The position numbers and the translations under genes are program-made. The notes under the pieces were generated by a model that searched no databases, was not told where the DNA came from, and worked only from the letters and a program-made list of their open reading frames with translations. Of a stretch of 64,000 nt of DNA, positions 45,099-57,489 are shown piece after piece (within the stretch, counting starts at the first letter, position 1; the number at the start of each line of letters is the position of its first letter). Source of the stretch: Sordaria brevicollis (lineage: Eukaryota; Ascomycota; Sordariomycetes; Sordariales; Sordariaceae); NCBI GenBank assembly GCA_033439795.1, contig JAUTDP010000019.1, forward strand, positions 62,001 to 126,000. Direction: 5' to 3'.

Positions 45099-46591
45099 TC
45101 AAACATTCGACGACGGCGGCGCTGACCATGCCCGGCCTCCTACTTCTTCCTCGGAAAGATCTCTTCGATGTCTTCCCACCGAGAACTCCCTCGTCATTAT
45201 AATGCCACCCGACTCCCTCCAGGCACCCGGAATTTCTGGGACAGTACGCAGAAACTGGGTCATGGAGACCATACTGTCACTTTCTCCAGAACCGGCCGTT
45301 GATGTATTTGGCACCTGCCCCTCACCACCATTACCATCCCTGTGGACCGTTTTTGACTCGGACGTGGCTAGGTTTGTGCCTTGTGTTCTGCTCGCCTGAG
45401 TAATGCTTTTGCTCCCGGATTGTGCCCGCTTTTTTCTGACAAAACTTTGAACCGCCAGTCGACTAAATGGGACAGAGACGACGGTGATGGCGACTGCTAG
45501 CTCGGCGCACTCCCAGACAACCAAGTCTAATGCCGCATCTGATTCCCAAAGAAAACAGCAGGTTAGTGACATCCATCGGCAACGGGCAGGGATCGAGTCA
45601 AAAACTGACATGTGAAGTCACTTTCCAGCTCCGAAGCTTTGATATAGGTTGTCTTGATGGCCGCAACGATGCCGGTCCTAGGTATCATTGTCTTGTCAGC
45701 ACACTGTCCGCCGCAAACAAAACGGCCAGATGGCAAAGAGGAGCGAGAGTCTAAAAAAAGCTTACGCAAGCCCCAGGCTTAGAACAACCCCAAGCGCAAT
45801 TTTCTCGAATTTCCTGACCTGAAGCTTCCAGATGATGCACCAAGGAAGTATCACCAAGATCAAATCAGTCACCGCAGACCAAGCTAAGTTACGGCAGAAG
45901 TCAGTAAACCACTGCTTCAAGGTCTTTGCCCATTGAAGGAATCGCAAGAAAGGGGTACGGGACACTCACATCCAGAAAACGACCAATACCGACAAAGCAC
46001 CACGATATCCCAACACTTTCCCTTAACCATGGGATTCCATCTCCTTTCGAGAGGCGTGCAGGAGACATAAACAAAGATTCCCGCCAACAGCTTGCTCACC
46101 AAGACGGTCACAGCCACGAATACCAGCGTCCACTTCTGCCATCTTTTCGTGGAGATGTTGTACAGCGTCAAGCAGATGGACGTCTTGGCCAGGGCGATGC
46201 CGAAGAAGACAAAGGCGCCGCCGCAGAAGATGATCTTCGCGGCGGTGATGGCTCGCGTAGGTGGGTGGATGGCCCAGATGTGATACCCGAAGCCGTACCG
46301 AGTGGCTACGGCGGAGCAGATGGCGCCGGCGCAGAGGATGAGCTGTGAACAGACAGGTGTCTGTTAGTTCCGGGCTGTCCATATGGTAAACACTGAGGTC
46401 GACGGGACAGGACGTACATACGAGATGCCCAACAGCAGGTCGTCAGCACCCAGCTGCTTAGCGTAGCGGTGCTTGCAGTAGTATCTGAAGCCCAGGGTCA
46501 GACCGGATATGGTGGCCATGACCGTGAAGACGATGATCAGGCGGTTAACCGCCGTGTCGTCGGACGAGTCGCTGGTCATTGTTGGAGTCAT
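45099..46591 (-). CDS. SAT4-family (fungal rhodopsin-domain) seven-helix membrane protein
   Basis: Five exons (46591-46418, 46342-45970, 45883-45766, 45677-45610, 45538-45099) splice in frame to 390 residues. Introns are 71-88 nt. Joins read GISY-LILCAG, WSFSGS-WSAVTDL, LGLA-TGIVAA and DFT-YAALDL. Seven hydrophobic helices span about residues 17-310, followed by a polar tail of about 85 residues with Lys/Arg after helix 7 (VRKKR). Landmarks of the family are CTPLERRWNP, KGKCWD, the AVTDLILVILPW helix and ALDLVVWECAE. The group is widespread in filamentous ascomycetes and overlaps proteins called PTH11-like receptors. The role is mostly unknown, with surface sensing suggested for some members. 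No CFEM domain is present. Confidence 0.88.
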
Positions 46592-47340
46592 TTTGGTTGA
46601 GTTTCACGTAGAGTATCTCTGGGTCTGCTGGGGGCGGAGGCCATTGCTAGAAATGGTAGAGAAAACCGAGAAGGGAGAAACCGAGAAGCTGAAAAGACAC
46701 GATTTGAAGACTTTTTGGCCAACCGGGAAGCACACAAAAGAAATAAACTGTTGCTGTGGAATGGCTCCAAGATACTGGCTGGCTATGCGTCTACGGTCTA
46801 CCTGGGATTCATTGTCAAAGAGGATGCTTCCCATGGCGTGCTTGAAAGTAGTTTAGTCTCTTCAAACTCACGGCCGTAGGCGCAGGTAAATGATCCCTTA
46901 AGCCTCTTTTCCGCTGAGGCTTTCATTCAACCCTCCGGCCTTCCAGCGCCACATCGCATCATCCATCATCTTTCTTTTGAAGCTCGGGCTATACCAACGC
47001 CCCTCAAAAACCGTTATCGCTTAGCTTAGCGGGCTGCTCTTCTTCCCCGTTGTGCACTTAAGGCCACGAACCGCAAAGTTCTTGTCGCAGCGGTTAGCCC
47101 TCCGGTTAGCAACCGAAAGGGATTCAACCGGGTTTGGTCTAGTCTTCAGGCGGTCTGTCCCGTCCCTTACCATGTTTACCACGTGGGATACCCTAGCGCA
47201 ATATCTCTTTCATTGTGTGTCCCGCCCCGTCCTTTCATTGTGCGCGGAGTGTCGGGACCGAACGTATCAGATTAGAGGGTAGACTCGACTAGTAGAAACA
47301 GGTTTACGTAAGGCGCCCCAGCCACCAGATTCTGGCTGCA
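46592..47340. other. upstream region of SAT4-family gene; edge of normal-composition DNA
   Basis: No further gene is seen. Base composition changes abruptly to AT-rich just after 47340-47400. Confidence 0.5.
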
Positions 47341-47808
47341 GACCTTCTTAATAGTTTGGGCACCCCTAACTCGGGTTCTACAGAACTCTTTTGAATTATA
47401 CATCGATTTTTAACCCTCAATTACAATATCTACATTATTGTGCAATCTAACAATTAATAGTCTAATTTACAATCTCCGCGCTACGAAAACTTTAGTTATA
47501 TTAACTACAACCTCGTTACTATTATTACCGTAATTTACTACGTGATTAATTATATCCTAATTAATTAATAAGGAAGTTGTTGCTAAATAGGTCTATTTAA
47601 ATTTTATAAATAAATTTAAGGAATGGAGCGACGAATTTATAGCCTATATTAAAGTCCTAAATTTTATTAATTATATATTAAGGGTATAATTAATTCCTTT
47701 AAACTTATAGAATTAATTATTCTAAATTACGTTATTAAATCGTCCGTCCGCTATTATATCGAAAAGGCTAAGGAAGCCTTTAACGATTTTAAAAACGGTA
47801 TTTTTATA

Positions 47809-47886
47809 AGAAACGCTATTTATACGGATTGAAAACGCTATTTGTACGGACCCCCACTTTTTTCTCCCATATATAACCCGAACCCT
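47809..47886 (+). repeat. left terminal inverted repeat (78 bp)
   Basis: It begins AGAAACGCTATTT and ends ATAACCCGAACCCT. It keeps normal composition, including several CpA, next to a mutated interior. Confidence 0.85.
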
Positions 47887-50800
47887 AGTAACCTATTATA
47901 GTCGCAACCACCTCTAAGTCGTACCGCGCCCGCTAAGCTCCCAGATTTCAATCCATTATATATTCAAACCCCTATAATCATACTATACTAACCACTTCTA
48001 GGCGCCTAAACCAATACTCCAAACTAAACTATATTAGTTAATCTAATTTAACCGTTTTCTAATACCTTATTAAATTCCCTATAAAATTACCATTGTATAT
48101 TATTACGTCGCAATCAAATTTATTAACACTACGCCGCACATCGTCAAATATTACGAAGTAAATAGAAGTCTAATATTTATTAATAGTATATAACGGTCTA
48201 TTATTTTTTTCTATATATTTACTTATTAATTACGATATAAATAATAAATATAGCGTCCTAATAACTATTAATTAATTACGACCGTAGTGCGCCCGCTTAT
48301 ATCCCTAATAATTTTATCGATCCTAATCTTCTCGACCCTATTATACCTAATACTTTAAATATTAATACCGCTATTCTTAATATTTAAATACCTTCTATTA
48401 TCGAATTTATATTAACGTAACCTATTTTATCGTAACCTACCCTAATCGAACTTATTTTAATATAATTAATAAATATTACCCTACCCGATAATAACGATGA
48501 ATATTTCGACGTAAAAATATAAAACCTTCCCCTTTATAAAATCTTTATTATTTAATATAGTACCTTCGATAAAATAATTAAAATAGTAAAAGATTAAGGC
48601 GAGGAATTTAGTTAATAATTTATTAAAATAAAATTTAATAATATTAAAAACCTAGAATTTAATCCGATTAGAATCGACTTTGAATATAATCGCAGTAAAG
48701 TCTATAGAAATAAAGTAATTAATTATAAAATAATAATATTAAAAATAGAATACCTTTAAAGGGGGATTATTAAAACGTTAATAATAAATAATATAAAATA
48801 GACCTTTAAAATAAAGGAAGGATATAATTATTATATTTATATTCTTAATAAAAGAGTATAAATCTAAGGAATTTTTAAATTAGAATATAAAACCTTCGTT
48901 ACTTAATATTTACATCGACCCGACATTAGGAACCGTTAAATTCGAAATTAATTGCGTTATTAATTTTTAAAGCTTCGTTTTATTATTAAATAATTTAAAA
49001 ACCTTCGGTATAAATTCAAAAGAGAGGCTAATTAAGGATATAACGCATTTTAACTTATAATAAAATTCTTTAGAGAAAAGGAAATTTATTATAAAGTTAA
49101 TTAAAAGAACCCTAACGACGAAGAGAATAAACCGACTACCCTATTTTAGAATAATTTATAAGGAGAAGAGATATAACGCTAATACTTTAATATATAAATA
49201 TACAATAATACGTATAAAATTAATAATAAGGGTCTAATATTCTTTTAAATTATTAATATAATTAATATTAGGTATACTTTTAATTATAATTTTAACCTTA
49301 TTAATAACGAGAAATAGGAGGGGTTTAATTAATTAATAAATTAAATTAACGTTCGTCGTAAAATTATTAGCGCTTTTAAACTAAGTATTATAATAATAAA
49401 CTACGATTTAATAATAAAGAACGCTATTCAATAAATTTATCTAAATATAGAACCTTAAATTTATATCTTTTATATTAATAAAAATATAATATTAAATATT
49501 AAATATAAATAGGATAAAAAGGTAGCCGAATAAATTACCCAAATCTACTCCGCAATTATAATTATATAAATATAGCGAAATATATTAGTATCGATAGGAA
49601 TATAACCCTAACCAACCTTATTAAATAATACTACTACCTTTAATAAATTTAACGAAGAGGATTATAATATTATTATTTATATAAACGAATTAATTATTAA
49701 TATAGCCTAATTAGGAACTCTCTTTAATACTATTAAATATTCTCGATTTAGGTTTTATAATTTTTAGAAGTATATATATTATACGTATATTAAAAAGGTA
49801 TTTAATATAATTTAAGAGAAGCTCTATAGCTTTTTTAAATAGTAAATTATAATTATTACGTATTTGAGGGATATATATATTATAATTAAAGAGTAGTAAG
49901 CTACTTATTATATTAATAAAAGGCGTAATTTTAACTATCGTACTATATCCCTAATCGAATTAGCTAATCGAAATTTGAAGAATTTTATTATTAATAGTAA
50001 TTATCTTCCTTTACCTAATTTCTTTAATAATATTTAATTCTATATATTATATAATAAATTAACTATCTTTTTATATATAAGTAATAATTTAATTATTAGC
50101 GCCGTTATATAGAATTTTTATTTATTCGATACAATGCGGGATAAAATTAAAGAGAAGGAGGAGAAAGAAATACGATTTATATAATTAAACCACTTCTATA
50201 TATAATAATTAGGAAACGTACTATATTTTATTTATTAATACGCTTTCGAATTAATTATAAAATAATACCGTATAGCAAAGGGTATTATTATAACAGCGAA
50301 GAATCTTAACCCTATTAAACTTAAATTATATACGAGCAAATTTATTAAATAATTTAATTTACTATACTCGTATTAATTATTCCCTAAGCTCGAAACCCGG
50401 CCGCCATTATTAAAATTTAGTAAATTAAATTTCCATCCTTATTATTAATTCTCTAAAAACCGTATTAATAATAATAAATATTTTAAATATTATAACTTTA
50501 ACCGTATTAATAATCTACGTAATCGATTACGTAACGGACAACCCTTTATTCGAAACTTTAATACTCCTTAATTTATTACGCTAATTAATATTTAAACTCT
50601 TATTTAAATTCCGGCTCCCCGATCGATTATATTAATTATTACCCAAACTCCTCCTCCTTTTATTATACTAGCTACGGTATTACGACCTCGAAGAAAGCTT
50701 CCCCTTTAGCCTATTCGTAGAAGATTACAGCCTACCCGGGGCTATAGCCCTACCCGAAATTAAAACCCTATATCCTTAATATATATAACGTTATTAATTT

Positions 50801-51380
50801 AATATAACGCGTTTATATAGGAGGGTATTAATTTAAATATTAAAAATACTATTAATCGTTCCTAACCTAATATTATATAACCTAAGAGGCGGGGTCGCCC
50901 GCTTAATAGTAAGAATAAACTTAAGGAAGGAAAAGAAATAAAAGGAAGTACGTTAATATAGAATAGAAGTAATAAAAGTAATAAAAGTAATAGAAGAAAA
51001 AGAATAATACTATTTAATATTACGCTAACGTAAAGGAAATTATAGGAAATATATTAATAATTAAATATATCGATTATATAAATAAAATTAATAATATACG
51101 GATTAATATAAATTAATATATTAAATTTTATTAAATTCAATTGAATAGCGATTTTAATTGAGCGATTTTAATTAATTACAACGTATAAAAGTACAATTAT
51201 AATACTAAATACCCTATAAAATTACTATAGAACCGCCCTATAAAATTGGGTTTAAGCGCTAATTTAATTATACGTATTAATTTAGGTTAATTAAACTTTG
51301 AAATAATATAATACTTAGATTCTAAATTGAAATTTATAAAAGAATATATAGGCGACTACGTCCCAATATGACCGAACGCC

Positions 51381-51458
51381 AGGGTTCGGGTTATATATGG
51401 GAGAAAAAAGTGGGGGTCCGTATAAATAGCGTTTTCAGTCCGTATAAATAGCGTTTCT
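51381..51458 (-). repeat. right terminal inverted repeat (78 bp)
   Basis: This is the reverse complement of the left repeat with two transition differences. Confidence 0.85.
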
Positions 51459-54400
51459 CTAATTATAAACATATAGAAGAACTTTCTTATTAGGGTAGAG
51501 GTATAAGTTTCCTATTTTATAATCCTTATTTATCAATTTTTACATATAATTAGACGAACTTTAACCTTATTAAAGTAATTATTCTTAAAATATTTATAAA
51601 TATATATTTATATATAATTAAAAATTTATTTACCTTTAATTTTAAATTCGTTATAGTTTATTTTCATTTAAATTTTTATTTATTTATAATTTTCGAAATA
51701 AATTTATTTAACTTACTTAAAGAAATCGCCTAAAGGATATTTATTAAAGTCTTTATAATTGTATAATATTAACGGTAATTAATAATAATAAAGGCTTTAA
51801 AATTTATTAATAGCAATTAGGGATTTAATTATATCTTTAGTAATTATTTTTTCTTTACGTATAGAGCGCTATAATTTTATTTTAATAACTTTTTTACTAT
51901 AAATTGTAATTATAAGTTAATAAAGGCGGCCCGCGTTAAATATTACCTTTTAAGGTTCGAAACCTTTTAATAATTCCTTTTAACGTATTTAATACAATTC
52001 ATAGCGAATAACTCTACAAAAAAGGAAGCTAATAGTAATATATTTAATAATATTAAATAATTATAATTAATAAGGTAATTGATAGCTATTCGGTCCTCCT
52101 TTAAATCTTTAATTTTATTAAAGGGGTTTAGAAGCAGTACGCTAATTTTTACCTCTTTAATAATTACTTCTTTAATTTATACCTCCTTAATAATTATTAT
52201 TTCCCTTTTTTAAATTAGGTTAAGAGAAAAATAGTTTAAAAAGTTATTAATATTTGTATTTTCTATATTAATATAATTAATTATAAAATCGAAAGGGGAT
52301 TAATTATTTAATAACTATTTTTTAATAATATATTTTTTTAATAAGGCGGCAAATTCTTTTAAAATAAAATTTAAGGATTCGGCTTTTTTCTTTATTTTAT
52401 TAATAAAAAGGGTATATTTATAAAAAATAACGTTACGGGTATTAATAACCTTATTAATAATAGAGTTCTAAATTCGGTAAATAACCGTAGAAATATAACC
52501 GATTAAATATTTAATTTACGTGTTGGGGTTTATTTTTTAAAATTTATTTTATTTATTTTGAATAGTAATAATTATTACGAATATTTTATAATGATAAATT
52601 CGAAAATAGGAGATATTAGGTTTATAAGGGGTAACCTCATTATTATTATTATTAATTTTTTTAATAATAACCGTATAGAATTTTTTATAAAGAGATTTCT
52701 AATCGTAAAGGTATTTAAAGGATTAATTATTAAAATATATTATTATAAAGACGATTTCCGGCTAAAGATCCTTAAAAAAATGAGTACTTAAATTTATAGC
52801 GCGCGCCTTCTCCTTGATTATACCTCCCGAACGTTCTATACTTTTATTTTATATTTAAATATACGGGGTAGAGGGTTTTATAATTATATTATATTACGCT
52901 AATAAGTTTAGAAGTATTTATAATTTTATAATTTCGTTATTATATTCTAATATTTATATTATAATATTAAATTATATTTCAAAGAGAATAAAGAGGTCGT
53001 TTAAATAAGTTACGATTATAATTACGAATTAATTGTAGAGGAAATATTCTTAAATATATCCGGTAAATTTATAAATAATAAATATAATATTAATATAATT
53101 TCGGTAGCTTTCTTTATAATCGAGAAAGTTTATAACGAAACGTTCTCTAATTTTATACTTTCTATTTTTAAATTTTCGCTTAATTTATTACTTAAGTTTT
53201 ATTTAAATATAAATATTATATTATTCGGTCTTAGGGTTTTCTTTATTTTTATTCTTTTTATTCTTAAATAGGATTTTAACTCCTAATATATTATAGAGGT
53301 AGGATAATATTTAAGGATTAAAGTACCCTCATTTAAAATACTAAGTAAAGGGGTCTTTATAATAATATTTGCGGCCTATATAGAAATTAACTATATTCTT
53401 ACGGGTATAGAAGTTTATTCGAATAAATAATTAGGGAAATTCTTTAAATAAAATTTAACGGTAATAGGTTTTAAAATAGTAAAAAAGTAATTAATTTATA
53501 TTACGAAATTGACTATTAGATAATTTATAATCCTAAAAGAAATTTTATTTACGTAATAAATATAAGGAAATAAAATTAATTATAAAATTAGGGTAGAAGG
53601 CTATATTATAAAAACGTAATTTCTTAAAATTATTTTCTCTATTAATAATAAAATTAACTTCCTTATAACTTTAAATTATAATATAGGAATCTTTCACCTA
53701 TAAATTATTACTATAGGGTACGTAATAAAAATTAAGGAAACGCGTAATTTCGTTAAATATATATAAAGAATTACTAAAATTAAAAAGAATATAATTTTTA
53801 AGCGGGTAAATATTAAAATTTCCTTTTCCTATTTAGAGTATTATTTATATTATAACGGTTTTATAAACTTAAATAGGAATAAAAATAAAATTTATAACGA
53901 TACTCTTATTAGAAAATTAATTACTCTAAAATTAGTTACTAATATTAAGGATAGGATCTATTAATTATTTAATTATTTCCCTTCTTCAAATTTCGACCTC
54001 CCTTTTAAATTTTAAATCGTTATTAAAGTTTTTAATTACCCGAATTTATACCTTAAGGTTAAGCTTTTAACGAAGGTTTAAGGCCCTATTAGAAAAAAAT
54101 ATTAATAATATTTAATAATATACATACCTTCTTCGTAAACTTTATAATAAAATAATAATAATAAATTTCCATTCTATTTAGAATTTTTAATTTATATTAT
54201 ATATTTCCTTTTACGCTAATTACGTTAAGGTCTATTAAATTAAACGTCTTTTAATTTAATATTAATATCCTTTAATTTATTAAAGGTATCGTTTTTAATT
54301 TTAAAGGATATTCCGCGAATATTATCACGGTACTAGATTGTCGGCAACGCTCCCTAGGCGTCTTGGCACCGAACTACCAGCGGAATATAGTCGTACCTAC

Positions 54401-57400
54401 AATCATATCTCCACCTTACTTATATATATAGTCCGGGAGTAGAGTTTTCGCTATTTTTTCTTTCGATTTTCTCCTCTTCGTATAATAATACGTCTTTTCT
54501 AAGCTTTTACTAAATCGGTATCGTAATAATTTATTATACCTTTTTATAACTAATAGCTCGGCGTCTATTAAACGTTTCGCTTTAATTAATTTATAGAAAC
54601 GGTATTAATTTTTTTTAATTAAATTTTATCGAGCCCTTTTCTACGAAATCCCTTATCCTTTTTATTAATTATTATTTCGACCGAGTATTACCGATCCTTC
54701 GTTAATTTTACGACCGAATATTATTAACTTTTTTCCGCCTTTACGCCCGTTTAATTTAAATTTAATCCTCATTATAAATTTAAATAGTTTTAAAATATCC
54801 GGTATAAATACCCCGGGCCCTAATTTTAACGGCGAGCGATAGGCTTTCGTTATTAACCTTTTTCCTTCCTATAATTAATTTTATATTAATATTATTATTT
54901 ATAATTTATAGGACGATTCTTTTTTATTTTATAAGCGTTATAAAAGTGGACCCCGAATTCCTTTTTTAATTCCGTACTTATTTTAACGCTATTAAGGTTT
55001 AATTTAATTATATTTAAAATTATATTTACAACGCTTAAATTTAAATTATAATAAATTTTAATATTATTACTTATTTTAAAACCCAATTTCGCGGCTATAT
55101 CGCCGAATTCGTTTAAGAAATTACCGAAGTATAAAAATAGATTAATTAAACCCTCCTCCGCATTTCCGAATTCGAGGCCGCCGTCCGCCTTTAAACCGTT
55201 CAAATTAATATAATTAATTAGCGAATTAATATTATTTAATTTAGGGCTAATTAATACATCGCCGAAATTATATTTTAAATTCGATAATATATTATTAGTT
55301 AAATTAATTTTTAACCTTTATTTATCGTTTTTTTTTTATCCCCCTCTTTATTTAATTATACCCGCGGCGTTAAATTTTTTATTTTTACCGGTATTAAACG
55401 TTCTTTTATAAAACGATAAAAATAATATATTAATTAAAAATCTTTTATTAATATTAAATTCGTTATCGATTACGCTATTTATTTAATATTTATTAACCGG
55501 ATCTTTTATATTTTTTAACGCCTTTTTAACGATATTTTTATATATATTCGCTTTAAAATTAATATAATTACGGCTTCCCTTTAAAATTCTATTATTTAGC
55601 CCGTAGGCTTTATTAATTTTTAGGATTTTTTTGAATAATTCGACCTATATTATATTACTTTCGATATTTATATTAAAATAATCCGGAAAATAAATTATTT
55701 ATAATAAGGTACTTCTCCCTTCGCTAATTTTATTTTTACGTTTATTAAAATCGCTAATTCTTACGAATTTAATATTTATTACTATATTAACGCTTTTAAA
55801 TTAAAAATTAATAAGCGCCTTTAAAATATTTTTATTAATATCACCGGCGTTAATTACCCGGCCTTTAATAATTTTAAAGGTTAAATAAATTTCCTCTACG
55901 AATTTATTATTAATTTATTAAACGTTAATTATTATATTAATATTTTGCCGTTTATTCTCATTTAACCTATTAACGACCCTATAATCTTTAATAAAATTTT
56001 TACCCCCGCGGGGAAATTTAATAGCCTTATTTCTACGAAAGAACGAATTTATTACTAAATAGAAAATTTATATATATATTATAATAAAATTAATTATTAT
56101 ATTATAATTTATATAATTAAAGTAAAATATAAAGTTTAAACCCTTACCTCCGTTTAAAACGCTCTAATTTCGACGCCGACGCTTAAAGCGGGAAAAGTTT
56201 AATTTTTAATAAAAATCGCTATTAAAAGCGTAATATAAAAGAATTAGAAAATTTATATTTATATTTTATAGGATTAAATATTAATTTCTTTTTTTTAAAT
56301 TTTATTCGTTCTAATAATACCCCCGAAACGCTATATTTTATAATAATCAATTCCGGGTATTCGCCGATAAATTTTATTAATTCATCCTTTATATAACGTT
56401 ATATTTTCCCTTTAATACTTTTTTACTACCCTTATACCTTCCGTTTAACCGATAATTACGAAAATAATTTTATTTCTTATATTTATATTATATTTTATTT
56501 TATTAATTCTTTTATAAATTATTTTTTTTTCTTTATTTAATTTTTTAATAACCCTGATATTATTTTTAATTTCCTTCAATTAAAAAAGTATAATTTTATT
56601 ATAAATTAATTATAAAGTACTATAAATTTCCCCGGCTTTACCGTTAAAAAAACGCGTTTACTTCTTTCGCCCTTTTTTAAGGATATATTAAACCTTCCTT
56701 TATTAATTATAACCCTTCGAATATTATTAAAAATTAAGCCCGTACCTTAAAACCTAATTTAACCCTCCGCTAAATTACGAAAATTTCGCCGCCGTTTTAC
56801 CTCCCCCTATTATATTTTAAAGGCTTATTTTCGCTTAAATAACCATAATTAATTATAGGACGTAATTATCCGTTTATTATTTACCTCTAATTTTATTTTA
56901 ACGTATAAAAAATTTAATATAGAAATCTTTAAATATATTTTTAATTAATTTTAATATTTTATTAAAATTATAATACCTTTCCTTAATACCGATAGTAATT
57001 CGCCGACGGCTATAATCCTATTCTTTAACCCCGACCCCGAAGATTTTAATTAAATTTTTAATAATTTCGACGATAGTATATTTCATATAATATTCGCCGG
57101 TTAATTTATACCTATCCCCTTTTACCGCATTGTAATTAATTATTAAAATTAAATAATAAAATAATTATAATTCCGGGCCGTTTCGGCGGAAAATATTTAA
57201 AAATATATTAATAGAAAATTAACGTTTATTTATATAAAAATTATTAAAATTTTACCGGAATATTTTTATCGCTTTTAGAAAACTTTTAATCCTAAAATTA
57301 TAAAAACGATATTATTTTACCGCCCTTTCGACTATAAAATTAATTTTATCCCCGGTTAAACCCCCTTATATTATTATTTACGCTTTATATTTTAAAAAGA

Positions 57401-57489
57401 ATTTTATATCGTATATAAATATTTAAACGATTATTTAGCTTTTAATTTTATCCGTTTAAATTCGTCCCTTACGGCTACTTTTATATTTT

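Larger units (their letters stand above)
47809..51458. mobile_element. 3.65-kb inverted-repeat DNA element, RIP-decayed
   Basis: Bases 47809-47886 and 51381-51458 are inverted copies of one 78-bp sequence with only two differences, both C/T or G/A transitions. Each terminal repeat holds two direct copies of a motif (AAACGCTATTTATACGGA) spaced 22 bp. The interior is heavily mutated, and I could not identify a transposase. No clear target-site duplication is visible, possibly because the flanks are mutated too. The structure fits a class II transposon, but the superfamily is undetermined. Confidence 0.75.

Noticed and set aside
1..47340. 5S rRNA genes, which are dispersed in Neurospora
   Set aside because: I looked for the conserved 5S start and internal promoter patterns on both strands and saw none.
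52558..52791. 77-codon frame in the AT-rich block
   Set aside because: Begins with TTG, is dominated by Ile/Asn/Lys, and sits in RIP-type DNA. At most a relic.
54895..55203. 102-codon frame (-) in the AT-rich block
   Set aside because: Same composition problem. The opposite strand fits the orientation of the retrotransposon better.
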